Shown here piece after piece: positions 53,385-64,000 of a stretch of DNA of 64,000 bases (position 1 is its first letter; the number at the start of each line of letters is the position of its first letter). The translations under genes and the position numbers were made by a program. Under the pieces are notes generated by a model, which searched no databases, had not been told where the DNA came from, and worked only from the letters and a program-made list of their open reading frames with translations. Source of the DNA: Nemertoderma westbladi (lineage: Eukaryota > Xenacoelomorpha > Nemertodermatida > Nemertodermatidae); assembly GCA_032718475.1 (NCBI GenBank), contig JAUCBJ010007300.1, positions 124,001 through 188,000 on the forward strand, in the 5' to 3' direction.

Positions 53385-55800
53385 ATGGCCTCCATCGCGC
53401 TACCACGAGGGCAATCGGGCGATTCACTCAATATCAGGCTATCTGTCGATCCAAAAGACTCGGACAAACTAAAACAAACCGGATTCTGGCCTAATGGCAT
53501 TTCGTGTCGCAACTGTGAATTTCATCCAAGATACATCGAGCAGAATCATTGGCATAGAATGGAATGGTATTCCCACGCACCGCACAATACGACAACTTCA
53601 GCAGAATGGGACGGGATTCTAACACAAAACATGTCAACTGGGATAGAACTGAACGGGATTCCCATGCACAACATGACAACAGACATATAATGGAACGGGA
53701 TTCTCACGAACACCCTGCGCATTCCACCGATCGCTGGACGTGCGGTAACATGTATCATGTTTAACATAACTGATAACGAGGAAGGCAGTGAGATCAGTGA
53801 GATAAGATGTGGGACATTCAACACTAATGGATTCTCCAGCAACACAAATTACATCATTAAACAGCTTGGTGAGTGCGATTTCCTGGGATTGCAGGAGCAC
53901 TGGTTAGGTGACCTCGAATGTAAGACCAACCTCCTAAGATTCGATAGCAGATTCGAGTGCGTATATGCAGTCAACAGTCGTATGGAAAATCCAAATCGTA
54001 AATGTGGCGTGGGTGGCGTAGCTCTCCTCTTCAGGAAGAATCTCATGAGGACCTGGTCGCAAGTGAATGGTGGCGATGATATAATCGGAGTTATAGCTAA
54101 CCTGCATCATAGTGAGCAGCCAGTTATGGTGTTGTCGTGTTACACCCCGTACCAATCGAAGGACTTAGAGTTGTACAATAGCTTCATCTGGCGCCTCCGC
54201 CCATTATTAATGCATCAAGCAATCGAGCATATCCTCAACATGAACCCCGAGCCATTCTGCGATCTCCTAGCATCAGTGATAAACATCTCGCTTGAGTTAA
54301 AGCATGTCCCGACAATCTTTGGCTAATCGGTCGTCTCCACTATCTACATAGGGAAGCAGTGGGACATCTTTAACACCGGATCATACAGACTAATAGCATC
54401 TATCAGTATTTGGGCGAAGGTGTTTGAACGCATCATCCCTCACCAACTTTCTTTGTTAATATTAAACTTCATGACAACCAAACTGCTTATCGGAATAGGA
54501 TTGGGTGCGACAATGCGATCTCAACTGTTCTAGAATGTTTGAAGAACAAATTAACGAGAAACTCGCTGCTCTAAGTTTGCCAGTTGGACATCGAGTCAGC
54601 ATTCAATGTGGTTGATTATGATGTTCTTGGGAAAAAGATGCTAGAGTATGTCAACCCGCACATCATAGAAACTGTGCTCAACTACCTTACCATCAGCACG
54701 GTGTTCCTCAACTTTGATGAATTTATTGACGAGGAAGGTATCTCTGTATCCCAGGGAGTCAAACAGGGGTCCTTATTATCTCCGATGCTGTTCAAGCTGT
54801 ACACCCATAGCATGCTAGATGACATGGAGAAATCCAACATTGGCTCTTTCATTGAATCTACCTGGCTGGGGTCCATAACCTACGCGGATGACATCCTGCT
54901 CATGCCTAACAACCCAAAAGACATGGAAATGTTGTTCTCAACATTCTGTGAACAAAATCAACTGGACCATTTTCTCGAGACAGAGCAATTATCACCTACC
55001 GACATTTCTCCATATCGGCGATCACCTCATTACCCGTTGCAAATCGTGGACTTTCTTGGGTTACAATCTGGCTCAGGTGCAAAAAAAACCCCTGGGCACC
55101 ACATCCCAGAAGATAGTCACCCTCATGCGGACGTTTCAGGCGAAGGGCTGGACGTCCCTGTGGCTGCCGGTGTCAACCATTGCCAACCTGTGGCGCACTA
55201 TCACCCTACCAGTGGTGCTCTACTTACTAAAGCTGAACATCGGCGCCCTTAATCAACGTGATCTGGATAAGCTCAATGTGGTGTACAGGATCGCCATCAG
55301 GAGTCTGCTCTATGTTGGGTCGTACATTGGGAACTTCACACTTTACCACCTAACCCAGCTGAAACCTATCACGCTGGAGGCTTTCCGGCTATCAGTGGGT
55401 ACTCTCATGCGGTTCAATGAGTGCCCAAACAAAGCCCTCCAGAGTGCCTTTGCTTCCCTAGCAATTGGCAGCCTGTCTGGAAAACGGGGAGAGGCTCCTA
55501 CCCAGGGGTCCTCTGCGGGTACAGAGCCACCTCCACCATGGACCCACTACCACGGCGCGATTCAGTGTTAATGTACTGCTATGCTAAGAATTCTATCATG
55601 GACAGGTTGGCCTTCGGATCTCCAACTGCTGTAGACGTAGCCAACGCGGCGTTCATTTCGGCTTGCTTCGATCTACAAACGTTATCATTGACTGACAAAA
55701 GGAACCGAATCAAAGATTATTTCTGCATCATCTAATTTTCAAGAACAATAATTGAGCTTTTCTGTCTTTTTTTTTCTTCTCAATAATTGAGTGCCCTATT
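53385..55800 (+). pseudogene. Broken LINE with endonuclease and RT parts
   Basis: An ORF1-like end (GFWPNGISCRNCEFHPRY) is followed by an APE endonuclease start at 53757 (IRCGTFNTNGFSSNTNYI, CDFLGLQEHWL, GVGGVALLFR). After an internal deletion come RT pieces in shifting frames: TGSYRLIASIS (about 54375), LDIESAFNVVDYDVL (about 54585), GVKQGSLLSPMLFKL, and SITYADDILLM as the catalytic box (about 54875). Then FLGYNLAQVQKK and a C-terminal domain to 55571. The 3' end has CAATAATTGAG in both orientations. Several frameshifts; not functional. Clade not fixed. + strand. Confidence 0.85.
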
Positions 55801-55869
55801 TTATATATGATCACAGATAGCCTCAGTGGATAGTTCTTTTTATGTATTTTACAGCGGGGCCACAGAGGG

Positions 55870-58140
55870 TCAGAGTAAAACGCGGATCCGGATCCAGATT
55901 CTATCATTGTCCCTATGGAAGTCGACTGAATTTACATTTTTTGGGTGTAATCTGCGGATCCGCGCAATGCTAAATTTACCGAATCCGGAACCGAGTGTAA
56001 AATGCGGATTGGCTTTTTTTTCAGATCCGGAACATAGTGTAAAGTGCGGATTCATGTTTTAGGCTAAATCCTGAACGGAGTTTAAAACGCAGATTCATAT
56101 TTCTACTGAATCCGGGATTGGGTGTAAAATACGGATTCAGGTTTATTACAAAGTTTTATTGGATCCAGGAAGGGGTGTAAAATGCGGATTCAAGTTAATT
56201 ACCATGTTTTAATGGATCCGGGAAGGGATGTAAAACACGGATTCTAGTTAATTACAAAGTTTTATTGGATCCGAGAAGGGGTGTAAAACACGGATTTACG
56301 TTAATTACCAAGTTTTATTGGATCCGGAATGGAGTGTAAAACACGGATTTACGTTAATTAACAAGTTTTATTGGATCCAGAATGGAGTGTAAAACACGGA
56401 TTTACGTTAATTACCAAGTTTTATTGGATCCGGTTAATTCTAAGTTTTATTGGATCCGGAATGGAGTGTAAAACACGGATTTACGTTAATTACTAAGTTT
56501 TATTGGATCCGGAATGGAGTGTAAAACACGGATTTACGTTAATTACCAAGTTTTATTGGATCCGGAATGGAGTGTAAAACACGGATTTACGTTAATTACC
56601 AAGTTTTATTGGATCCGGAATGGAGTGTAAAACACGGATTTATGTTAATTACCAAGTTTTATTGGATCCGGAACGGAGTGTAAAACACCAATTTACGTTA
56701 ATTACCAAGTTTTATTGGATCCGGAATGGAGTGGAAAACACGGATTTTCGTTAATTACCAAGTTTTGTGGATCCGGAATGGAGTGTAAAACACGGATTTT
56801 CGTTAATTACCAAGTTTTGTTGGATCCGCAATGGAGTGTAAAACACGGATTACGTTAATTACCAAGTTTGATTGGATCCGGAATGGAGTGTAAAACACGG
56901 ATTTACGTTAATTACCAAGTTTTATTGGATCCGGAATCGAGTGTAAAACACGGATTTACATTAATTACCAAGTTTTATTGGATCCGGAACGGAGTGTAAA
57001 GCACGGATTTACGTTAATTACCAAGTTTTATTGGATCCGGTTAATTCTAAGTTTTATTGGATCCGGAATGGAGTGTAAAACACGGATTTACGTTAATTAC
57101 TAAGTTTTATTGGATCCGGAATGGAGTGTAAAACACGGATTTACGTTAATTACCAAGTTTTATTGGATCCGGAATGGAGTGTAAAACACGGATTTTCGTT
57201 AATTACCAAGTTTTGTTGATCCGGAATGGAGTGTAAAACACGGATTTTCGATAATTACCAAGTTTTGTTGGATCCGGAATGGAGTGTAAAACACGGATTT
57301 ACGTTAATTACCAAGTTTTATTGGATCCGGAATGGAGTGTAAAACACGGATTTACGTTAATTACCAAGTTTTATTGGATCCGGAATGGAGTGTAAAACAC
57401 GGATTTACGTTAATTACCAAGTTTTATTGGATCCGGAATGGAGTGTAAATCACGGATTTACGTTAATTACCAAGTTTTATTGGATCCGGAACGGAGTTTA
57501 AAACACGGATTTACGTTAATTACCAAGTTTTATTGGATCCGGAATGGAGTGTAAAACACGGATTTTCGTTAATTACCAAGTTTTGTTGGATCCGGAATGG
57601 AGTTTAAAACACGGATTTACGTTAATTATCAAGTTTTATTGGATCTGGAATGGAGTATAAAACACGGATTTACATTAATTACAAATTTTTATTGGATCCG
57701 GAATGGAGTGTAAGACACGGATTTACGTTAATTACCAAGTTTTATTGGATCCGGAACGGAGTGTAAAACACGGATTTACATTAATTACCAAGTTTTATTG
57801 GATCCGGGAAGGGGTGTAAAACACGGATTTACGTTAATTACCAATTTTTATTGGATCCGGAATGGAGTGTAAAACACGGATTTACGTTAATTACCAAGTT
57901 TTATTGGATCCGGAATGGAGTGTAAAACACGGATTTACGTTAATTACCAATTTTTATTGGATCCGGAATGGAGTGTAAAACACGGATTTACGTTAATTAC
58001 CAAGTTTTATTGGATCCGGAACGGAGTGTAAAGCACGGATTTACGTTAATTCCCAAGTTTTATTGGATCCGGGAAGGGGTGTAAAACGCGGATTCAAATT
58101 AGTTTCCATCCGGAAAAGGGTGTAATACACGGATTCAAGT
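55870..58140 (+). repeat. Satellite array, 53-bp unit, about 40 copies
   Basis: Unit: TTGGATCCGGAATGGAGTGT followed by AAAACACGGATTTACGTTAA and TTACCAAGTTTTA. The 53-bp period was checked at 56320 to 56373. A BamHI site (GGATCC) lies in most units. Edge units are more divergent (GGGAAGGGGTG, AACGCGGATTCA). Confidence 0.96.
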
Positions 58141-58232
58141 TAATTAGTAAGTTTTAATGAACAATTTGTAAAACGCATATGCAATAAAGACCCAGACCCT
58201 CATCTAGTTACAATTATTAATTAGTACAATGT

Positions 58233-58472
58233 TTATTGTTCTTTAGTAACTTTTCTTGGCTTGCGGACTTTCCTGGTGTTTTTCTTCTCCGGGCTCGGGG
58301 TGCACGATGTTTGTGTAGTGAGTTCAAGCGGCTCAACAATGGCTGTATCATTGGTTGGACTCGGAATAACGAATCCCGTAAATGGAACCTTTACAAAGTC
58401 ATCAATGTCATCCATGTGTAATATGAAATTAAATAAGAAATAAGAAATTATACTGAACAGTTCAGCCTCCAT
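58233..58472 (-). CDS. Small ORF in the spacer of the fold-back
   Basis: 79 codons, minus strand: a hydrophobic start (ELFSIISYFLFNFILHM), DDIDDFVKVPFTGFVIP, and a basic end (KKNTRKVRKPRKVTKEQ). The composition is more protein-like than chance frames nearby, but no family is recognised. It could be a captured exon: an acceptor may lie near HMDDIDD. Confidence 0.4.
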   Translation of the reverse strand: MEAELFSIISYFLFNFILHMDDIDDFVKVPFTGFVIPSPTNDTAIVEPLELTTQTSCTPSPEKKNTRKVRKPRKVTKEQ

Positions 58473-58489
58473 AAGTTAGGAAGGCAGCA

Positions 58490-58990
58490 AGGTTTAAATA
58501 GAGTACGCTATGATGCAGTACAAACTACCGCCAGCTAGGCAGAACAGTGATTATTGTTTGTAAGGGAGGTTGGGATGGATAAGCCAATCAGGGAACAGGA
58601 CAGTAATCCTACCATATAAGGTAATACTAATATAAGGTTGTGCTGTCTCTAGTATAAGGGGTACGGAAGCCCATAGCGGCACACATTACAATTGTCTACA
58701 GAGCCGCTCTACCAGAGAGGTCACATTCCCACGGTAGTAGTTTTTCAGCTAATCAATATCTAATAATGTCTGACGGCCAAGCATCACCACCGCCCTTATT
58801 AATAATTCATTGGGAAGCATTGACCCCTATTAAGGTGTCCCCCAGAGCCGGATTAAGCTTATGTGTGGCCCCTAGACATAGACAAATTATTAAGGTGTCT
58901 ATTAACTATTAAGGTGCACCCCATTAATGTTTGTGTCCCTCATTAATGAGTGTCCCTCATTAATAGTTGTGTCCCTCATCAACATACTCA
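58490..58990. other. Spacer of the fold-back, with hAT-like and tRNA-like words
   Basis: CAGAGCCGGATTAAGCTTAT then GTGTGGCCCCTAGACA at about 58852 resembles hAT terminal repeats I know from animal genomes. TGGTAGAGCGGC (minus strand, about 58703-58714) is an A-box-like word. Several CCCTCATTAATG words repeat at 58930-58990. No gene. Confidence 0.4.
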
Positions 58991-58994
58991 GTAA

Positions 58995-59760
58995 TTAACG
59001 TAAATCCGCATTTTACACCCCTTCCCGGATCCAGTAACACTTTGTAATTAACCTGAATCAATCCGCGTTTTACACCCCTTCCCGGATCCATTAAAACTTG
59101 GTAATTAACGTAAATCCCTGTTTTACACTCCATTCCGGATCCAACAAAACTTGGTAATTAACGAAAATCCGTGTTTTACACTCCATTCCGGATCTGACAA
59201 AACTTGGTAATTAACGAAAATCCGTGTTTTACACTCCATTCCGGACCAAATAAAACTTGGTAATTAACGTAAATCCGTGTTTTACACTCCATTCCGGATC
59301 CAACAAAACTTGGTAATTAACGAAAATCCGTGTTTTACACTCCATTCCGGATCCAACAAAACTTGGTAATTAACGAAAATCCGTGTTTTACACTACATTC
59401 CGGATCCAACAAAACTTGGTAATTAACGAAAATCCGTGTTTTACACTACATTCCGGATCCAACAAAACTTGGCAATTAACGAAAATCCGGGTTTTACACT
59501 CCATTCCGGATCCAATAAAACTTGGTAATTAACGTAAATCTGTGTTTTACACTCCATTCCGGATCCAATAAAACTTGGTAATTAACGAAAATCCGTGTTT
59601 TACACTCCATTCCGGATCCAACAAAACTTGGTAATTAACGTAAATCTGTGTTTTACACTCCATTCCGGATCCAATAAAACTTGGTAATTAACATAAATCC
59701 GTATTTTACACTCCATTCCGGATTCACAAAATATATGAATCCGCGTTTTACACTGCAATA
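58995..59760 (-). repeat. Same 53-bp satellite, opposite orientation, about 14 copies
   Basis: Units read AATTAACGTAAATCCGTGTT, then TTACACTCCATTCCGGATCC and A(A/C)(T/C)AAAACTTGGT, the reverse complement of the left array. Variants with ATTAACGAAAATCC dominate the centre. Confidence 0.96.
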
Positions 59761-59890
59761 CGGATTGCGTATTTCAGAATCCGCATATTACACTCAGTTA
59801 CGGATTGTATGTAAATCCAGATCCGCCTTTTACACTCGCAAATCCGGGTCCTGATCCGTATCCGGATTTAGCTCTACTGTGTTTTTTGCA

Positions 59891-60300
59891 GAGCCCATTT
59901 CACTTGTAATAAGTATTTTTCACAATTCACTGTTGATTTCATTACTGCTCACCGGCATTCCAATGCCGAATTGGAGTGCCTATCGATTTATGAATAATAC
60001 AATATTTTAACCTTTCTTTCACAACAATAGCATGCCCTTAATTCGTCTTTTTACAATGTGATTTAACTGTTAATGTTTGCTGTAAATTTTATTGATCGTA
60101 TTGCCGGTTAGTCCGAATTAAACAGTATTATTATTACATATGCGTTGTCTTTGACTACTCTAACCCGAACACTACAAACATAATCAGAGGCTATATTAAC
60201 AGATTAGGGGTTTCGATTGCAGCGATAACCTTGGCTTCTCCCGATAAATTATCCAAGCTGTAAAACCTATTAATTCCCGTAGGGAAGTCAATTTATTTGT
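59891..60300. other. Intergenic or intronic, no gene seen
   Basis: AT-rich sequence right of the satellite with no supported feature. Confidence 0.45.
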
Positions 60301-61240
60301 TCTACTTAAAACTAACAGACACATCTACAAATACCACAAGTGCACAAGTACAGAAATAATTGAAAATCCTATTCGAAAACATCAGAAAATCGTGCTCTCC
60401 TTAGAATTTGGAAACATACTATCCAATCCGATTGAGTATGCGTTGCCACTTCTCGATATTGTCAACCGATATATTCGAGGAATCCATTAACACAGACCTT
60501 ATCTACGAGCTAATTAATTACAGAGGATGACATTGGAGGTGAACAACTCACATCATCAATGCTGCCTCAGAGCGACATAAACTGGAGACTTCAAAAACTT
60601 GCGGTAAACCTTAGTACGATGTATAATGTCAGGAGTCCAAGCTAGTTACTACTACTTAATGCCTGATTGTGAAACTTCCGAGTTTAGTAATGCAAGTTAC
60701 TATGGTCTTCCAGACAGAAACATAAAAATCTGATTAAACAAAAGAATCTAGCTCATGAAGAACATATCAGTTTAAATAAAGCGTATAGCGGGAATAAAAC
60801 CATGGACACTGTTTTAAGAGTTGAAAGCCCCTGCTGTCGCTCCAATCGAATCTACCGGCATGGATGGCCATTTCTGAGAACTACTCGGGCAATCGAATGA
60901 TCCACATAACTTGGCCCCATTTACAACCACGGCCTTGCCGCCTAAGCCACAGACTTGATTGGTTTAATGCTCCGATAACGGAAGAAGTAGTAGAAGATGC
61001 CGTCCAAAACTCCTACAACAAGAAAGCTAGTGGCTCGAACCGCGACATCAAACAATTTCCTGCGACTGTCATTACTTTAATAACTATGTTATACAACGTT
61101 TGTTTTACTTTAATATTGGATTACATTCTGTATACGTGTATTATCAGCATTATCAATATATTGTATAAATGGAAAGGAATAAGTACAGACCCGAGTAACT
61201 ACAGTGGGCATAAATCTGAATCTTCTTGAAACTTCCTGTA
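60300..61240 (+). pseudogene. Strongly decayed LINE
   Basis: Scattered in-frame pieces: NAASERHKLETSKT (about 60565), EEVVEDAVQNSYNKKASGSN (about 60980-61040), and DPSNYSGHKS (about 61190) resembling the RT motif PSNYRGIS. The order is right for the endonuclease-to-RT linker and the first RT motifs, with an insertion of about 110 bp. Many stops. Confidence 0.5.
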
Positions 61241-61462
61241 ACGTTAATATAAGGTATAATTGATTTAATATTATGTGCTGTTAAATGATGTGTATAACCT
61301 CAACACTACTACCGTAATTAATTAACTCCATGATTAATTATATTATATTTACATATTGTTTGCACTTCTACAGTAGGTATGTTTGACCCTTTCTAAGTGT
61401 AAACATATTGCACATCATGAGATATATACCAGATACATTTTTGTCATGCAATATAATTATAT

Positions 61463-64000
61463 CTATCTAGAGTCAGGTCAGGTACCCAGATCCTGCTACC
61501 ACTATGGCAGTAAAGTGGTACTACCTGTAGCTGTCAGCCCAGTAGGGCAGGCCCGATAAGCATAGCCTATTCATTATTTAGTTGATCAAGAGTGGGTTGG
61601 TTCACACCCGTCAACTAAACTATGACAAGTCATTGAGGGCTATAGCGCCTAGGGCACCATTGAAGGCAAAGGCTTGATATGCATCTGCATTAGAGATGAT
61701 ACAAGCCCCGCCCTGTCTATACTGGATGCTCCTCTACCAGTGTTAGGTAACCTAACCCAGGAGGCACACTTGGTTCAGGGTGTAACAAATGGACCCCTGC
61801 AGTCGGCAGCAGGGCTGTAGGCCATGGATGGGCGGAAGGTAATCAACCAACGGCTAGACATGCTGACAAGGTCGGCGGAAGGTAATCAACCAACGGCGAC
61901 CTACTGCGAAGACGCTTGTAGGAGTTGCGACCACAAGCGGTTTACTCCCGCAACTGAAAGATATGAGTATGAGAACCCTCCAGGAGAAATACCGGCTCGG
62001 TCGTCGCCCGGGTCAACAAGGACCGCGTCCCTCAGTGGTACACCAGGCTGAGGTCGATAAATTGGCTACTGGAACAGAAGACAGAGAAGAAAGAAGAACC
62101 AACCTGTTGAAATGTAAAAAGACACTAAAGATTGCTACAATGAATGCACGCACGCTGAAAGCACAGAGCAAACAGGGTGACATGGTGGCTCTGGCAATGG
62201 AATATAACATCAACATCATCTGCATCCAAGAACATCGGATTTGTCATGAAGACACTGCCATGAAGTACAATGACATTGGAAATGGATGGACGTTAGTAAC
62301 AAGCTCAACAGTAAGAAACTCGGCCAATGCATCAATTGGTGGAGTAGGAATTCTGCTAAGCCCATTTGCACTTAAGACCCTAAACAACATCGAATCTATA
62401 AATTCCAGGGTTATGATCGCAACATTTGATGGGAATCCCAAGACAACAGTTATATGTTGCTACAGTCCAACCAATGCATCAGAGCCAGAACAAGCAGTCA
62501 AGTTTTATGAAGAACTGACTGGACTTATTAAGGACATCCCGAAACACAATGTTAAAGTCATTGCTGGTGACCTGAATGCGCAAATTGGCCCAGAAGATAT
62601 CAAGGGTTACACCTATAACACCAGTTCTAACAGAAATGGGTACTTACTTTTAGACCTAATGGAAGAATGTGAATTGATACCAACAAACAACACATTCGAA
62701 AAGAGTAAGGGGAAGCTATGGACCTTTCAATACCCTAATGGAACCAAAGCACAACTGGATTACATCCTTATAAACAAAAAGTGGAGAAATAGCATGATCA
62801 ACTGCGAGGCATACAACTCGTTCAACCTAATTGGTTCGGACCACATAATTGTGACTGCAGAGATCAGACTCAGTTTGAGAGCCAGCAAACCCAGGACAAG
62901 CAAGCAAATCAACTATGACTGGGAGAAACTCAGAACTGACAATGCTGTAAAGGATGCTTATACAGTAGAAGTTCAAAACCGCTTTGAAGCACTTCAGTCA
63001 ATGGATGAAGACCAATCCACCGATTCAATATACCAGAATATAATAACAGCCCACAAGGAATCAGCTAAGAGGCATATCCCCCAGAAACCTAAACGAAAAC
63101 AGTATGTGCCATGGCAAAACTCTGAGGTTACTTGTAAGAGAGAAGATCTTAAGATAGCCTACAAAGTTAAAACCGAACAACCAACAACCGAAAACATTAA
63201 CAAGGTTGAGAAAGCTAAGGACGATCTTAAATTGGCCTACAACATCAGCCAGGAAAAGTACATACAGGATAAAACTGAAGCAATTACAACTGCTCACATA
63301 CAGCAACAATCAAGACTTACCTGGCAAACTGTAAATGAGGTATCTGGTCGGAAAAGTTGTGCAAAGGGGCGCCTCAAAGCCGATAGTCCTGAAGAACGTG
63401 TTGGGAAGTGGAAAAATCACTTCAGCAACTTGCTTGGGCAGCCACCAAACATCGAGGTCAACCCTACAAGGAAAATATATGACAAGACACTACCTATAGA
63501 AACAGGGGACTTCACACCTGCCGAACTCCAAAGAAGCATTAAAAGCATGTCCAATAATAAAGCGAGTGGATTATATGAAATCCCAGCGGAGGTATGGAAA
63601 ACCGGAGTGCTAAATAGACCATTATTGAATGTTTGCAACCGGATGTTAAAAGGGGAAAAGCCACCGCCAATTTGGACTAAAGGTCAACTAAAGCCTCTCC
63701 CCAAGAAAGGAGACCTCGGCATACCAACAAATTATCATGGGATCTGTCTGCTTGTGGTAGCTGCCAAAATATACAATAAAATGATTCTATATAGGATTGG
63801 GCCTCACATAGAGAAACTACTGCGTAAGAGCCAAAGCGGATTTCGACCAAGTAGATCAACAATAGCTCAGATACTTGCACTACGGAGACTGATTGAAGGA
63901 ATTAAGTCAAAGAATCTCCCCGCAGTCATGACTTTTGTGGACTTCAAGAAGGCATTCGACTCCATCCATAGAGGTAAAATGCTTGAAATCCTAAGAGCTT
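61463..64000 (+). mobile_element. LINE, near-complete 5' part, runs off the window
   Basis: A 5' leader (about 61463-61962) is followed by an uninterrupted ORF to the window end. Same family as 23155-25126 and 48980-49543, with near-identical sequence over shared stretches (for example 62984-63990 against 23155-24170). The leader contains a duplicated GGCGGAAGGTAATCAACCAA word (about 61833 and 61875). Confidence 0.9.
61963..64000 (+). CDS. LINE ORF: APE endonuclease and reverse transcriptase, incomplete at window end
   Basis: Open from Met 61963 (in-frame stop at 61864) for at least 679 codons. Endonuclease: LKIATMNARTLK, IICIQEHRI with the catalytic Glu, GGVGILLSP, VIAGDLNAQIG, LDYILINKKW and GSDHIIVTAEI, the full APE set. 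Linker: RHIPQKPKRKQYVPW. RT: SRSTIAQILALRRL and TFVDFKKAFDSIHR with the first catalytic Asp, at the window edge. No stop or frameshift seen, so this copy may be active. It nicks target DNA and primes reverse transcription there. Clade not fixed; RTE/CR1 range. Confidence 0.9.
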   Translation, partial: MSMRTLQEKYRLGRRPGQQGPRPSVVHQAEVDKLATGTEDREERRTNLLKCKKTLKIATMNARTLKAQSKQGDMVALAMEYNINIICIQEHRICHEDTAMKYNDIGNGWTLVTSSTVRNSANASIGGVGILLSPFALKTLNNIESINSRVMIATFDGNPKTTVICCYSPTNASEPEQAVKFYEELTGLIKDIPKHNVKVIAGDLNAQIGPEDIKGYTYNTSSNRNGYLLLDLMEECELIPTNNTFEKSKGKLWTFQYPNGTKAQLDYILINKKWRNSMINCEAYNSFNLIGSDHIIVTAEIRLSLRASKPRTSKQINYDWEKLRTDNAVKDAYTVEVQNRFEALQSMDEDQSTDSIYQNIITAHKESAKRHIPQKPKRKQYVPWQNSEVTCKREDLKIAYKVKTEQPTTENINKVEKAKDDLKLAYNISQEKYIQDKTEAITTAHIQQQSRLTWQTVNEVSGRKSCAKGRLKADSPEERVGKWKNHFSNLLGQPPNIEVNPTRKIYDKTLPIETGDFTPAELQRSIKSMSNNKASGLYEIPAEVWKTGVLNRPLLNVCNRMLKGEKPPPIWTKGQLKPLPKKGDLGIPTNYHGICLLVVAAKIYNKMILYRIGPHIEKLLRKSQSGFRPSRSTIAQILALRRLIEGIKSKNLPAVMTFVDFKKAFDSIHRGKMLEILRA

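Larger units (their letters stand above)
55855..59890. mobile_element. Fold-back of two opposed 53-bp satellite arrays around a spacer
   Basis: The left array (55870-58140) and right array (58995-59850) are built of the same unit in opposite orientation. The outer ends read ACAGCGGGGCCACA and, in reverse complement at the right, ACAGTAGAGCTAAA, similar short inverted ends of hAT flavour. Flanks TGTATTTT and TGTTTTTT would be a near-match 8-bp duplication. The whole looks like a transposon whose terminal repeats expanded into satellites. The hAT link is inference. Confidence 0.65.

Noticed and set aside
56000-58140. Regular repeats resembling a CRISPR array
   Set aside because: Head-to-tail 53-bp units without unique spacers, in eukaryotic DNA: a satellite.

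Overview
This is invertebrate metazoan DNA: AT-rich, intron-dense, and heavily invaded by transposable elements. The short words AGGCCTA and GTACCGGTAC recur often. The species cannot be fixed from the sequence. I favour a marine invertebrate because of the REJ-type polycystin and the mixture of tyrosine-recombinase retroelements, CACTA-like elements and LINEs, but this is inference.

One host gene on the + strand occupies the first 52 kb. It is a polycystin-1 family gene (PKD1L/PKDREJ/suREJ type). I traced 30 consecutive exons (184-310 to 52111-52228). Reading frames join at every junction, giving about 1,483 codons. Exon residues below are numbered from the first complete codon in exon 1. 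The order is REJ module (about 1-470), GAIN-like region (about 470-1000), GPS cleavage motif ending HL/S (about 1010-1050), TM1, PLAT/LH2 domain (about 1110-1235), then TM2 to about TM5 and an acidic loop. The 5' end lies before the window. The last six helices (the channel-like module) are not visible and probably lie beyond it, unless the in-frame stop at 52238 is used.

The introns carry most of the length. Intron 5 (2.7-14.8 kb) holds a structurally complete minus-strand Ngaro/PAT-like (DIRS order) retrotransposon at 4794-13949. It has split direct repeats, three intact overlapping ORFs (Gag-like, RT-RNase H, tyrosine recombinase) and an unusual 3.9-kb leader. Intron 12 (20.7-25.9 kb) is a pile of LINE fragments in a minisatellite that copies the exon 12 splice donor. 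Intron 15 (27.0-37.25 kb) holds a 7.1-kb CACTA-like DNA transposon at 27418-34509. Its ends are CACTG...CAGTG, flanked by TAGGTA on both sides. It encodes a transposase broken by one stop codon and an intact zinc-ribbon + PWWP-like protein. Degraded piggyBac-like DNA follows. Introns 17-29 contain several inverted-repeat elements, one bounded by TTAA with G18/C18 ends, plus a 5'-truncated LINE with a target-site duplication.

After the last exon (52.3-64 kb) come a broken LINE (53.4-55.8 kb), a large fold-back made of two oppositely oriented 53-bp satellite arrays around a 0.8-kb spacer (55.85-59.88 kb), a decayed LINE, and a near-full-length LINE (61.46 kb to the window end). That last LINE belongs to the same family as the copies at 23.2-25.1 and 49.0-49.5 kb. 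Nothing bacterial, no CRISPR array, no rRNA and no convincing functional tRNA was seen.
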